DNA of 64,000 nt from contig NZ_CP162139.1 of the NCBI RefSeq assembly GCF_040833985.1, positions 3,630,501-3,694,500 of the forward strand. The letters are read 5' to 3'. Under the pieces are notes generated by a model. That model had not been told where the DNA came from. It made no database searches and was given only the letters and a program-made list of their open reading frames with translations. The DNA comes from Leptospira sp. WS4.C2. Its GTDB lineage: Bacteria > Spirochaetota > Leptospiria > Leptospirales > Leptospiraceae. How positions within the stretch are numbered: the first letter of the stretch is position 1; each line of letters begins with the position of its first letter. The position numbers and the translations under genes were made by a program. Positions 25,690 to 35,373 of the stretch are shown in pieces.

Positions 25690-26661
25690 ATGAAACTCTC
25701 CTCCAAAACTCGAATCGCCATGAGCCTAATCATTGTTTCACTTTGTTTCTTCCTTCTCTATTTTCTGGGATACCCCAATGAAAGTATTGCCATTCCATTC
25801 TCAGAACAAAAGGAAACTAACTCCCTCATTCCCAAACCAAAAGAAAAATCACCTCTCCTGTTTTCGATTCTCAAAACAGGAGAAGCAAAAACTTTAGAAG
25901 CCTTTGTGATTGAAGGTGGATCCGTTCTTAAGGTTGTCACTGTGGCTCATTCAGGTTTTTACATCCAACATCCCAAAGGAAATTTTTTATTTGATACCGG
26001 ACTTGGAACTAAAATCAAAGAACAGTTCCAGGTTTTTCCTCTGTATTTAAAATTACTGATGGAATACCAATTGATACAAACCGCAAAAGAACAGTTAGAA
26101 ACAAATGGTATAAAAACTAATTCCATCCAAGATTTATTTTTCTCTCATCTCCATTGGGATCATGCGAGTGGACTAAAAGATTTTCCTTTAGCAAAAATTC
26201 ACAGTTTACCCAGTGAATTAAACAATCCGAAAATTGAATTAGGTTATATTTCCTCTCAGTTTGATGGAGATTCTGTTAATTGGAATCATTTAGAATTTCA
26301 GAATAAACCTTATGTATCTTATGCGAAGAGTTTGGATTGGTATGGCGATGGAACTGCTGTTTTTGTTCCTATGAAAGGGCATAGCGAAGGTTCAGTAGGA
26401 TTGTTCCTACATACAGAAAACGGACAAACTTTCTTTCTTACGGGTGATATTGTTTGGAGACGCGAAGGTTTTCTAAAAAAGAGACACAAACCTAGAGGTG
26501 CCCGTTGGATTGTAGATTACGACACGGCCACTCTAGGCGAAGAAATTTCCCGAGTTCACGAACTTCTAAAAAAGAATCCAGAGTTACAAGTGATCCCCGC
26601 ACACGATCATGAAGTCCAATCCCCTCTTGGATTTTATCCATTAGTGATTGGTAAAAAATAA
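25690..26661 (+). CDS. Membrane-anchored metallo-beta-lactamase-fold hydrolase
   Basis: 323 residues. One N-terminal hydrophobic segment (about 9-28) anchors or exports it. The MBL zinc motif is SHLHWDHASG, with later ligands in KGHSEGSVG, FLTGDIV and PAHDHEV. FLFDTGLG marks the first strand. The general layout is that of lactonase-like or AttM/AiiA-like members, but the substrate is unknown. It shares a transcript with the TetR gene. It converges with the next gene across 7 bp. Confidence 0.85.
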   Translation: MKLSSKTRIAMSLIIVSLCFFLLYFLGYPNESIAIPFSEQKETNSLIPKPKEKSPLLFSILKTGEAKTLEAFVIEGGSVLKVVTVAHSGFYIQHPKGNFLFDTGLGTKIKEQFQVFPLYLKLLMEYQLIQTAKEQLETNGIKTNSIQDLFFSHLHWDHASGLKDFPLAKIHSLPSELNNPKIELGYISSQFDGDSVNWNHLEFQNKPYVSYAKSLDWYGDGTAVFVPMKGHSEGSVGLFLHTENGQTFFLTGDIVWRREGFLKKRHKPRGARWIVDYDTATLGEEISRVHELLKKNPELQVIPAHDHEVQSPLGFYPLVIGKK

Positions 26662-26668
26662 ATAGATT

Positions 26669-27268
26669 TCATTGGTGCTCATTCGATTGATTCTTTTGCG
26701 AAAGGAGAGATTTCATCCCTTTCAGGGAGAGTTCCAATCGTTCCATTTCTAGGAACAAACTGTCCCGATTTTCTTGGATTTCTCCATGATGTAAATGAGC
26801 CTTACCTACCAATTGGTGGTAATCCAAAGAAAGTTGGTGGAGTGCAGATTCCCAACTTTTAGGTTGGATCCGCCTTTTGTTCCAATACAACTTCTCTCCC
26901 CATTGATATACGATTTGGAAGACTCCAATCGCATGTAGAGGAATTAGAATATACAATGACGCAATCACCACTTTGCCATAGGCCACCTCTTTTGAAAACA
27001 ATCCCCAAAAATAGATCCAAAGTGCTGCGAGTAACAAAACCGCAATCGTGAGATTGGCCTTAGGAGTTTTCGGAGAAACTGAATTGAAAACGGAAAGGAG
27101 GATGACAGAAAAGATGAGTAAGAGGAGAACTTCCCAAGGGACTAAAGTAAAAAACAAATCCCAAAACTTTTGAAAATTCTCCCAACTGGTATTGATCTGG
27201 TTGATGGTAGTTTGGATTTCTAGAATTTGGTTTTGGATTTTTTGAAAGAAGTCTGTGATCGCCGACAT
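26669..27268 (-). CDS. Hypothetical membrane protein
   Basis: 199 residues from the ATG at 27268. Three probable membrane helices (LVPWEVLLLLIFSVILLSVF, NLTIAVLLLAALWIYFWG, VVIASLYILIPLHAIGVFQIVY) are preceded by an amphipathic helix and followed by a soluble helical C-terminal tail. The family is not recognised. Its ATG overlaps the ATG of the divergent gene on the plus strand (CATG). Confidence 0.6.
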   Translation of the reverse strand: MSAITDFFQKIQNQILEIQTTINQINTSWENFQKFWDLFFTLVPWEVLLLLIFSVILLSVFNSVSPKTPKANLTIAVLLLAALWIYFWGLFSKEVAYGKVVIASLYILIPLHAIGVFQIVYQWGEKLYWNKRRIQPKSWESALHQLSLDYHQLVGKAHLHHGEIQENRDSLFLEMERLELSLKGMKSLLSQKNQSNEHQ

Positions 27269-28322
27269 GAAGCAAATACTAATCAAAATCCAAAATCATG
27301 CAAGTGGTTTCTTGACCAAATTTTTCGCACCCAAAACAGCAAGAAACCTACTCATCTTATATTCCATTATTGCAGTTCCTTTTTTCATTTACCATGAGTC
27401 CCATTTGCCTTGGCATTATATCTTCGCCCTCTGTATTGTTTCTCTCATCGTAGGATTAATCATCACTTATGTCAGTTTGTATGTAATCCATAGATATTGG
27501 GCAGAAACTTTCCACCCATTTATAGAGGTCGGTGTCTTAGCATTATTTATCTTTGCTCTTTGGTTAGCTGAAGTTTTGGTATTTGAAGCCGGAACTGTAT
27601 TTTTGTTTTTATTTATCGCGATTGCTTTTCTCATTCGTGTTTTACATCTCGAGGAGTATGCTCGCCTGTTAGTTGCCGCTTGCCTCATTGCAAGTAATGC
27701 ACTCATTGCTTTTAAAGCCTTACAAGGTGCAGAAGTATTATCTGCCTACCTCCTTTTCAAAAACAAATACCAAATCGAGGAAAAGGATCTAAATGGTTGG
27801 GTAGTCACAGAAAACAACCAATATTGGAATGAAGAACTCCAACTGGGATTTACTCTACCTGAAGGATTTTATTTTTTTAAACCAGAAGACTTAACCATGG
27901 AGAACAAAACTGGGGCCGGTCAAATTGCAGGTTTACTTGCTTTTAGTGACCATGATGCAGAACGTTATCCATTTGTTCGGATTTTTTATTTTCCAGATTA
28001 TCTAGGTTTCCAAGAAAACCAAGCCATATCCGAATTTTCTGAATTCTTGAAAATACAAGTCAGTAAAGGAGACATTGAAGACATCCAAGAAATCCAACAA
28101 AAGGAATTGGAACCCTTCATTCTCACATCTAAGTTTTGGACTTTTTACGACCTACTACGCCCCCGTTATGCGAAAACTGGATTCATTCTTGTGGATACAC
28201 CGAATCACGACAAACTGCTGTTACATATTACAGAAAATTTAGAAAAGGGAGAAATCCACGAACAAGGAATTCGTGATTTTCTATCTTCAATTCGATTCGG
28301 AAATCGATTGCAAAGCAATTAA
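27267..28322 (+). CDS. Hypothetical membrane protein with soluble C-terminal domain
   Basis: 351 residues from the ATG at 27267. About five membrane helices occupy the first 150 residues (LLILYSIIAVPFFIY, YIFALCIVSLIVGLIITYVSL, FIEVGVLALFIFALWLAEVLV, TVFLFLFIAIAFLIRV, LLVAACLIASNALIAF). A soluble domain of about 190 residues follows. I do not recognise the family. The 3' end overlaps the convergent M23 peptidase gene by 36 bp. Confidence 0.65.
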   Translation: MKQILIKIQNHASGFLTKFFAPKTARNLLILYSIIAVPFFIYHESHLPWHYIFALCIVSLIVGLIITYVSLYVIHRYWAETFHPFIEVGVLALFIFALWLAEVLVFEAGTVFLFLFIAIAFLIRVLHLEEYARLLVAACLIASNALIAFKALQGAEVLSAYLLFKNKYQIEEKDLNGWVVTENNQYWNEELQLGFTLPEGFYFFKPEDLTMENKTGAGQIAGLLAFSDHDAERYPFVRIFYFPDYLGFQENQAISEFSEFLKIQVSKGDIEDIQEIQQKELEPFILTSKFWTFYDLLRPRYAKTGFILVDTPNHDKLLLHITENLEKGEIHEQGIRDFLSSIRFGNRLQSN

Positions 28323-29252
28323 GGAAAGTGGATCCACTAAGACATCGTTTACCTTAGCTCCCAAATGGAGATGAGGCCCCGTAGACATTCCTGTGGAGCC
28401 AACAGTTCCGATTTCCTGCCCTTGTTTCACCACATCACCAACTTTGACTTTGATTTCATTTTGGTGCATATAAAAAGAAAATATCTTATTCCCATGATCT
28501 AGGATTGTAAAATTTCCTTCGTAGTAAGTTTTACGTGCCAGTACGACAACTCCATCTTGGATTGCATATACTGGTGTTCCTGATTTTCCTCGAAAGTCCA
28601 CACCACCATGAGGTCGGCCTTGTTTGTTATTATAATCACGCCTAACATAAAATTTGCTGGTAATAAAAATCCTTTCTAAAGGATTTTTGAAATTATTGGA
28701 AAATTGTAAATGGCTTTGTTTTGCAAAGGCAGCTTCTTTAGCAGATTTACATTCTTGGATATAATCCAATATTTCTTTTGGAAGTTCTTTTGTTACAAAC
28801 TTTTCATCTACTTTGATCTGTTGGTTTTTTTTGATTACTTGGAATTTAGTTGGTTCTAAAATAATTTGGTATTGTTTTTGTCCACGTTTGACAAAAAATA
28901 TTTTTGATACAATCTCGAGAGTCATCGCACCCGCTGGAGTATCTGGTGAAATCGGCAAAAAAGCAACCATACTCTTTTCCCTTTTGGTTAGGATCACATC
29001 TTTTCCCAACCAACTCACTTTAAACGATTCGTTGATCCACTTCTTATCCTTAGGAGTTAAACGAAGAAAAATGACTTCTCCTCTTCCAAACCGCCTTGCT
29101 TCCATGAGTAAGGAAAAATTCTTTTCTTCTTTTTTTACAAAGTAATTGGAAGGAACAGCTCGTGTTGATTTTTTTTTGACCTCACGAGATTCAGCAGGCA
29201 CAGCACGTACAAAAGATAAAATTAAGACTAATAAGGATAATAACCGAATCAT
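28287..29252 (-). CDS. M23 (LytM) peptidase
   Basis: 321 residues with a signal peptide (LLSLLVLILSFVRAVPA). The catalytic domain lies at about 195-310: RPHGGVDFRGKSGTPVYAIQDGVV has the first His and Asp ligands, and TGPHLHLGA has the two His of the HxH motif. It cleaves cross-linking peptides in peptidoglycan or, if inactive, recruits other hydrolases; all ligands are present, so activity is expected. Periplasmic. Confidence 0.9.
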   Translation of the reverse strand: MIRLLSLLVLILSFVRAVPAESREVKKKSTRAVPSNYFVKKEEKNFSLLMEARRFGRGEVIFLRLTPKDKKWINESFKVSWLGKDVILTKREKSMVAFLPISPDTPAGAMTLEIVSKIFFVKRGQKQYQIILEPTKFQVIKKNQQIKVDEKFVTKELPKEILDYIQECKSAKEAAFAKQSHLQFSNNFKNPLERIFITSKFYVRRDYNNKQGRPHGGVDFRGKSGTPVYAIQDGVVVLARKTYYEGNFTILDHGNKIFSFYMHQNEIKVKVGDVVKQGQEIGTVGSTGMSTGPHLHLGAKVNDVLVDPLSLIALQSISESN

Positions 29253-29267
29253 CTCTTACAATTTCGG

Positions 29268-31724
29268 CTATTTTGTTTTTGCAGATTCGTTAAATTTTTT
29301 GACGAAAGCAACAAAATCTTCCGCCGGAAGTGGTTTGCTGTAAAGATATCCTTGGATCATATGACAACCCAAATCATGTAACAAATCCCTTTGGGCTGCA
29401 TTTTCTACACCTTCCGCAATGACTTCCATTCCCAATGAATGTGCCATATTGATAATGGCCTTACAAATGGCTCTATCATCTTCATTTAATTCCAAATCAA
29501 TCACAAAGGAACGATCGATTTTTAAAACATCAGCATTGATTTTTTTAAGATAACTCAATGAACTATAACCAGTGCCAAAATCATCGATAGAAACTTTGAT
29601 TCCAAGACCAGATAAGTATTCGAAAGCTTCGATACTTTTTTCTGGATTTTCCATAATAGAACTTTCAGTTAATTCAAGTTCAATTTCTTCAGGGTTGATA
29701 TTATACTGAAGAATTGTTGACTGAACACGATGAGACCAATTAGCACGAGCTAGTTGCTTCCCGCTGACATTGATACTTACAGGGAAGGTGGGAAGATTTT
29801 TTTCTTTCCACTCTTTTTTTAGTCGGCAAGCTTCATCCAATACCCAGTCACCAATTCTTTCGATGATACCTGAATCTTCCGCGACTGGAATAAATTCTAC
29901 TGGAGGTACCCATCCTCTTTCTGGATGTTTCCAACGAATCAGTGCTTCTGCTCCGCAAACCTGATTGGTAAGCGTAGAAATTTTTGGTTGGAAAAAAAGT
30001 ACCAACTCCTCATTTTGAATGGCTTTTCGAAGCGAATTTTCAATGTACAAACGTTTTTCAGAACGAAGGATCAGTTCGTTAGTATAGAATTTATAATTAT
30101 TTCTGCCTAATTCCTTCGCTTTATACATAGCCATATCTGAATTTTTTAAGAGTTCAGAAGAGGAAACACCATCGTTTGGTGAGAGAGCAATTCCCATACT
30201 TACGGTTGTAAATAAATCACGACCCATAATATGGAAAGGTTGGCTTAGAATATCTAAAATCTTTTGAGCAAATTCCGCTGCTGCACTTTTGTTTGGAACA
30301 TCAACTTTTAAGATGGCAAACTCATCTCCACCAAATCGAGCAACAGTGTCTACTTCCGTCATAATTCGTTTGAGTCTTGCTCCAACCATTTGCAAAAGAA
30401 TGTCTCCTTTTGTATGGCCCAAACTATCATTAATAAATTTAAAGTTATCTATATCAAAAAAATAAAAAGCGAGTAAGGTCTCTGTAGATTTGTGATTTTT
30501 TAGCGCTAGGTTCGCATGATCAATAAATAAAGTTCGGTTGGAAAGGCCAGTCAGTCCATCGTAATATGCTAAGTATGTGATTCTTTCTTCGGATAATTTT
30601 CTTTCAGTGATATCAACACCGAAACTAATAAATCTTTTTTGATTGGTTTCTGCATCATCGATAGGAATATACTTTCTTAAAAGATAGGTGACTTTATCGT
30701 TGCTGTCTTGAATGAGTTCTTCAAACTCAACAATTTGATTTTCTTTGGCAGCGATTTCTAAATATTTTTTACGTTTTTCATGAAATTCATCTGGAAGTTC
30801 CAGTCGTTCTGCCAGCTCTAAATCCGTTTTTTTAAACAACCATTTTCGAATTTCTTTATTAGATAAAAAGACGGGGTTCGTATATTCATATTGAAAATTT
30901 GAATTCAACACCGCAATATCAGAATCTAGATTATCTAAAATAAATTCATAAAATGCTTTTTGATTTTTAACTTGTTCTTGCGATCTTTTCCTTTCGGTAA
31001 TGTCACGAAAGGTGGCCCAAATCGCCATTTTACCGTTTACTGGAAACAATCGGAACGATGATTCCGTCGGTATCAAATGACCAGACTTAGTTTTTAATGC
31101 AGTACTTTCGATTAGGTTGCCTTGGAACTCTTCATCCTCGTCCACTTCCACAGGAGGCATAAAAAAAGAAAATTCTTTACCTACGATCTCTTCCAGTGGG
31201 TATTCCAATACAACAACAGCTTGTTTATTTGCGTTGATGATCTGTTTGGTGCCTGGATCAATCTGCATTAAAATATCTAATGACTCTTCGAAAACATTTT
31301 GGAGAACGATCACCTTTTCTCTGATTTTGTCATAGGCAATGGAACGATTCATATCTTCTATCAAGCGTTCAGCAAAATTTAGTACTAAGTCTAAGATACC
31401 AACGGTATAGGTTTCTTCAGCAAGATGGAGAAATGTAGGATGTGCTGCTCTTTCTAATTCTGTAGTTGTTAAAGGTGCTATCGAAAGTAGAATGTAAGGC
31501 GATTCAGAAAACTGTTCAAAAATAAATTTTTGTTTTTCTAAAACTGTAGAATCATTCCAGAAAAGAAAAACTGCGGATTCTTGGATGCAGCCTGGTTTGA
31601 TATCTAAGATTGAATGAAAACTATGCACATTGCATGTTTCAATATTCGTTATGTCCCGTAATAACCGGTTATAAAAATCATGATCAAACTCTTCAATGTA
31701 TACAGTGATTTGTTTGAGTGACAT
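29268..31724 (-). CDS. PAS-GGDEF-EAL cyclic-di-GMP protein
   Basis: 818 residues. Order: an N-terminal receiver-like region (1-120) without a clear phospho-acceptor, PAS 1 (about 140-245, ending in ITERKRSQE), PAS 2 (about 255-375), GGDEF (about 385-550) with intact GGDEF at 465-469, and EAL (about 560-810) with EAL at 593-595 and later DDFGTGYSS. Both cyclase and phosphodiesterase motifs look intact, so it could make or break c-di-GMP depending on its sensor input. It follows the M23 gene and begins just after a clean ATG. Cytosolic. Confidence 0.93.
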   Translation of the reverse strand: MSLKQITVYIEEFDHDFYNRLLRDITNIETCNVHSFHSILDIKPGCIQESAVFLFWNDSTVLEKQKFIFEQFSESPYILLSIAPLTTTELERAAHPTFLHLAEETYTVGILDLVLNFAERLIEDMNRSIAYDKIREKVIVLQNVFEESLDILMQIDPGTKQIINANKQAVVVLEYPLEEIVGKEFSFFMPPVEVDEDEEFQGNLIESTALKTKSGHLIPTESSFRLFPVNGKMAIWATFRDITERKRSQEQVKNQKAFYEFILDNLDSDIAVLNSNFQYEYTNPVFLSNKEIRKWLFKKTDLELAERLELPDEFHEKRKKYLEIAAKENQIVEFEELIQDSNDKVTYLLRKYIPIDDAETNQKRFISFGVDITERKLSEERITYLAYYDGLTGLSNRTLFIDHANLALKNHKSTETLLAFYFFDIDNFKFINDSLGHTKGDILLQMVGARLKRIMTEVDTVARFGGDEFAILKVDVPNKSAAAEFAQKILDILSQPFHIMGRDLFTTVSMGIALSPNDGVSSSELLKNSDMAMYKAKELGRNNYKFYTNELILRSEKRLYIENSLRKAIQNEELVLFFQPKISTLTNQVCGAEALIRWKHPERGWVPPVEFIPVAEDSGIIERIGDWVLDEACRLKKEWKEKNLPTFPVSINVSGKQLARANWSHRVQSTILQYNINPEEIELELTESSIMENPEKSIEAFEYLSGLGIKVSIDDFGTGYSSLSYLKKINADVLKIDRSFVIDLELNEDDRAICKAIINMAHSLGMEVIAEGVENAAQRDLLHDLGCHMIQGYLYSKPLPAEDFVAFVKKFNESAKTK

Positions 31725-31878
31725 GACCTAGGCATAGTAGACGAAAAATCCTTTTCCTTACAATTGATTTTTTTAACACTACGCATAGGTAGAGCGAATG
31801 CGAAATCATTCCGAAACTTGGAAATAAAATGACCAAGTCTTTCCCAATCTTGAGAAATCTGTCACGTTTCTGTCAGAG

Positions 31879-31907
31879 TTGGAAAAAAATAGGATATTCG
31901 ATAAAAT
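31879..31907 (+). promoter_or_regulatory. Sigma-70-like promoter for the HmuY/TonB-receptor operon
   Basis: TTGGAA (31879-31884), a 17-bp spacer and TAAAAT (31902-31907) form a good promoter about 55 bp before the first ATG of the operon. The -10 box adjoins the Fur-like box. The region 31725-31961 has no other feature I can support. Confidence 0.65.
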
Positions 31908-31924
31908 GAAATTGATTCTCATTA
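31907..31924 (+). promoter_or_regulatory. Fur-like iron box
   Basis: TGAAATTGATTCTCATTA resembles the classical iron-repressor box (GATAATGATAATCATTATC type), particularly the half ATTCTCATTA. It covers the expected start point of the promoter at 31879-31907, where repressor binding would block transcription. The operon that follows encodes HmuY-like and TonB-receptor proteins, which are typically iron-repressed. Confidence 0.55.
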
Positions 31925-31961
31925 CCAAAGCAGAAGTTTGGATAAAAAAGACCGAGGTTCT

Positions 31962-32519
31962 ATGAAATCCCTTCAAAATAAGACAAAATTAATCATCCTT
32001 TTGAGTTTGGTAGCCGGACTCTCCCTCCAGTGCGAAAAGAAGGAAGATGACAAAGACGACACAACTCTCTTAGTACTTGCGGCATTGACAACTTCAGCAG
32101 GTGACTGCTCTGTTTCTGCTTCTGGAAAGGCGACAATCAATACTTGGACCACAGATATTACTGGAACTACTTCGGGAACCATTTCTAAATTAGGTTCTGT
32201 TCCGATTGTAGGACATACAACAGCTGCGATTAAACTGACTGCCGATGGATCGACTTCCCTTGCTGTAACTGGTAGTGCTTTTATTATCGTTTATAAGACT
32301 AGTGCCTGCCCACTGGCGACATCAAACCTTGCAGTTCGTACAACCGATTATTCGATTAATGGTGGAGCTGATTCAGCAAGTGAGTTCCCTGATTCTTGGA
32401 AAATCACGAGTCAAACGGCGACGATCACCCTTAATGGGTCTGCTGGATATTATGTTTTCTTATACGCAATTCCTAGAAATGGGCAATCAGCTGGTGTAAC
32501 ATATACATTCATTCAATAG
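31962..32519 (+). CDS. Lipoprotein, first gene of the HmuY/TonB-receptor operon
   Basis: From the ATG at 31962, 185 residues, with GAGG upstream. The signal peptide ends in GLSLQC (lipobox). The mature protein is Thr/Ser/Ala-rich and mostly beta, with little charge after the first Lys/Asp-rich stretch (KKEDDKDD). No known family is recognised. It sits directly behind an iron-type promoter and 2 bp before the HmuY-like gene, so it is probably an extra surface component of the same uptake system. Confidence 0.75.
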   Translation: MKSLQNKTKLIILLSLVAGLSLQCEKKEDDKDDTTLLVLAALTTSAGDCSVSASGKATINTWTTDITGTTSGTISKLGSVPIVGHTTAAIKLTADGSTSLAVTGSAFIIVYKTSACPLATSNLAVRTTDYSINGGADSASEFPDSWKITSQTATITLNGSAGYYVFLYAIPRNGQSAGVTYTFIQ

Positions 32520-32521
32520 CA

Positions 32522-33184
32522 GTGATTCGATTCCTTAGCATTGGTTGTTTTCTATTACTAACAAGTTTTTGTGCCCGGCAAAAAAGTGCTTTGTCGGACC
32601 AGGAACTTTTTGTAAACCAATTGGTCACCAACTTGATCAATGCAGGGAATCCCAATGCTTTGGACAAAATTGTATATTCCAAAGCCAATGGTGACGGAAG
32701 TTACACAACAAGGTTCAATGCGACCAATTTAGATTTTTATATTTACTTCCAATTTGAAGGGAACAAACAAATTCCTTTTTCAGAAAAAGATAACTTAACC
32801 TGGGACATAGCTTTTAACAGATATAAGGCGGCAACAAATTCAGGAGAAACCAATCGTTTTGGTCTCGGTGGTGCTTGCAAAAGTAACACCACTGATTTCG
32901 GAGTCGCTAGTTCCAACTCTTCCGCAAGTCAAGGTTGTACCTCGTTTACAGTGGATGTTTCCACCACCACACAAGGAATTGGTGGGGCAGGAGCTGTTTA
33001 CATTGGAAATGCTATTGTTACTGAGTGGTATTATTACACCATTGGAAACTTAACTCCAAAACCTGATATCTTTCTCATTCGTTCTGGAACCGGACTTTCT
33101 ACTTACGCCATTCATATCGAAAATTATTATAGTGATGCGGGAACTTCTGGTTATCCGACCATCCGATGGAAAAAACTTCCCTAA
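32522..33184 (+). CDS. HmuY-family (putative haem-binding) lipoprotein
   Basis: 220 residues from a GTG. The lipobox is LLTSFC (Cys17). The mature part has [44 protein letters not shown], the hallmark WDIAF..R...TNSG block of HmuY-like proteins, which capture haem and pass it to a TonB-dependent receptor. The receptor gene begins on the stop of this gene (TAATG). Haem ligands of HmuY proteins are not conserved enough to assign here, so the ligand remains an inference. Confidence 0.75.
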   Translation: MIRFLSIGCFLLLTSFCARQKSALSDQELFVNQLVTNLINAGNPNALDKIVYSKANGDGSYTTRFNATNLDFYIYFQFEGNKQIPFSEKDNLTWDIAFNRYKAATNSGETNRFGLGGACKSNTTDFGVASSNSSASQGCTSFTVDVSTTTQGIGGAGAVYIGNAIVTEWYYYTIGNLTPKPDIFLIRSGTGLSTYAIHIENYYSDAGTSGYPTIRWKKLP

Positions 33185-35373
33185 TGCATCCTTTCATTCA
33201 GTTTTTATTTCCCATCCTTTGTCTCTTTTTACTTTTTGTTGGAGAGGTCCATTCCCAAACAAGCCCGCGCGAAACTGGCAAAAAAAACAAAACCGTAGAC
33301 CAACAAACGCCGAACACTACGACTACTCCTGCTACTCCCACAGCAACGGATACAAATCCTAAGGATCCAAATTCTCAAACAACAGGAAGCACCACTCCAG
33401 TTCCAGAAGAAACAAATAAAGAGGAAGTTCCTTCTGAAGAAGTGGATCGATTCAAAGATTTAGATAATAAAAATGGGATTGTTGTGACTGGTTCTCGCGG
33501 AGAACGACGACTCAAAGATTCTGCTGTTGCAACAGAGGTTATCTCTAGAAAAAGGATCGAACAAACTGGAGCACGTAACTTAGGTGAGGTGCTTGATACC
33601 CAACTTGGAATTAACGTAACTCCTTTTTTTGGTGGTTCCCAAGTGCAAATGCTTGGACTTGATTCCAAATATGTTCTATTTCTTGTGGATGGACAACGGG
33701 TTGCCGGAAGGTTGAACAATACCATTGACCTCACTCGATTCAAAGTGCAAAATATTGAACGAATTGAAATTGTAAAAGGAAGTTCCTCTTCTTTATACGG
33801 AGCAGATGCCATTGGTGGTGTGATTAATATCATCACCAAACAAGCCGAAAAACCAGAACACTACCAATTCCGAACATCTTATGGAAACGGAAGGCAAACC
33901 AATTTTGGAACCCAAGGCGAAAAGAACATGATTGCCGATGTGGGTTTTAAAAATGAATTTGTCGCGACAAATTTTTTTGGTGGGTTTAATCACTCGGCCG
34001 CCTATGATTTAGATCCAAAAACTCCAGCCACTACGGGAAACGCATTCCAAGATAACAACGTAGGTGGGAATATGACTTTCAATCCCGATGGTCAATTTAA
34101 AGTAAAAACAGGAATCAATTATTTAAACCGTAACCAAGCAGGAGTTGATTCAAGATCTAATGGTGGAGTCTTTGATCGAACCAACTTAACCAACGACTTT
34201 CTTGGGTTAGGTGCTCTTGAGTATGCTTACGGAAAACGCAATATGGTTTCTTTACGTGGAAATTTCTCCCGTTGGGAAAACCACTATAAATTAGACCAAA
34301 GAAATTCTAATGAATTGGATGTAAAAGAACTTACCAACGAATTCTCATCCCAAGGTGTCGCTCAAATTGATCATGAAATCAATAAAGACCACATGGTCAC
34401 TGCAGGTGTAGAATCCTACTCGGAAGAATTACAGTCAGATCGATTACAAAGAAGAAATGCCTTCCGAACCAGAAGAGCGGCTTTCATTCAAGATGAGTGG
34501 GTGATTTGGCGCCAAGGATTTGTTTGGCGGTTGGTTCCAGGAGTTCGCCATGATGTGGATTCTCAATTTGGTGGACAAACCACGCCAAAAATTGCGACCA
34601 AAGTTGATATTACAAGTAACCTTGTCTTTCGTGCGAGTTACGGAAAAGGATTCCGACCTCCTTCCTTTCGGGAACTGTATTTACGTTTTGAAAACCCTGG
34701 TGTGGGTTATGTTGTGGATGGAAATGACAAACTGAGACCAGAAAGATCAACAACAGTCAATGCAGACCTCGAATACACTCCCTTTAAATTTTGGACCCTA
34801 TCCTTAAGTGTGTTTCGAAACGATATTACCGACCTCATCCAATATAGTTTTGGAACCAGAACCAGTGAATTTGCCAATTTTCAATTGAAGAATGTTCAAA
34901 GGGCTTATACAAGAGGGGTGGAAGCTGGATCGCGTGTTCGTTTTCTCAAGTATTTTGCTTTGGAATTAGGATACAACCAAACTGATACTCGTGATTTAAC
35001 AACTGATAGACCCTTGGAGGGGAGAGCCCTCCACCAAGGAACAATGAACTTTTTTGTGAACGCACCCGGTGGTTGGGAATTTGCACTACGTGCTAAACGT
35101 TTAGACAAACGGCCGTTTTATAGTACAACCAACGAATTTACTGCAGGAACTAGTACAGCTCTCATCGATCAACAAACCAAAAGTGTAGAAGAGAACAACA
35201 AAGTTGTGTATGGAAAACCATTCACTCTCTTAAACGTGAGAATGGAGAAAAAATTCTTCGATGGAAGGATGTCTTTGTTTTTAGGAGTGGACAACGTCCT
35301 GGACCAATACGAGCTTACATACAATCCTATTCGTCCCAGGTTTTACTATGGTGGACTCCAAGCCACTTTTTGA
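33184..35373 (+). CDS. TonB-dependent outer membrane receptor (probably haem or iron complex)
   Basis: 729 residues from the ATG at 33184, which overlaps the preceding stop. Signal peptide, then a low-complexity Thr/Pro/Asn-rich region (about 25-90), a plug domain (about 100-220: [58 protein letters not shown]), and a 22-strand barrel that ends in GGLQATF with a C-terminal Phe. It moves a ligand across the outer membrane with TonB energy. The iron-type promoter and the HmuY-like partner suggest haem. The TonB-like gene at 10805 is a possible energiser. Confidence 0.9.
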   Translation: MHPFIQFLFPILCLFLLFVGEVHSQTSPRETGKKNKTVDQQTPNTTTTPATPTATDTNPKDPNSQTTGSTTPVPEETNKEEVPSEEVDRFKDLDNKNGIVVTGSRGERRLKDSAVATEVISRKRIEQTGARNLGEVLDTQLGINVTPFFGGSQVQMLGLDSKYVLFLVDGQRVAGRLNNTIDLTRFKVQNIERIEIVKGSSSSLYGADAIGGVINIITKQAEKPEHYQFRTSYGNGRQTNFGTQGEKNMIADVGFKNEFVATNFFGGFNHSAAYDLDPKTPATTGNAFQDNNVGGNMTFNPDGQFKVKTGINYLNRNQAGVDSRSNGGVFDRTNLTNDFLGLGALEYAYGKRNMVSLRGNFSRWENHYKLDQRNSNELDVKELTNEFSSQGVAQIDHEINKDHMVTAGVESYSEELQSDRLQRRNAFRTRRAAFIQDEWVIWRQGFVWRLVPGVRHDVDSQFGGQTTPKIATKVDITSNLVFRASYGKGFRPPSFRELYLRFENPGVGYVVDGNDKLRPERSTTVNADLEYTPFKFWTLSLSVFRNDITDLIQYSFGTRTSEFANFQLKNVQRAYTRGVEAGSRVRFLKYFALELGYNQTDTRDLTTDRPLEGRALHQGTMNFFVNAPGGWEFALRAKRLDKRPFYSTTNEFTAGTSTALIDQQTKSVEENNKVVYGKPFTLLNVRMEKKFFDGRMSLFLGVDNVLDQYELTYNPIRPRFYYGGLQATF

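Noticed and set aside
31725..31878. Possible riboswitch upstream of the TonB-receptor operon
   Set aside because: No cobalamin or other known aptamer motif; a promoter and Fur-like box close to the start explain regulation better.
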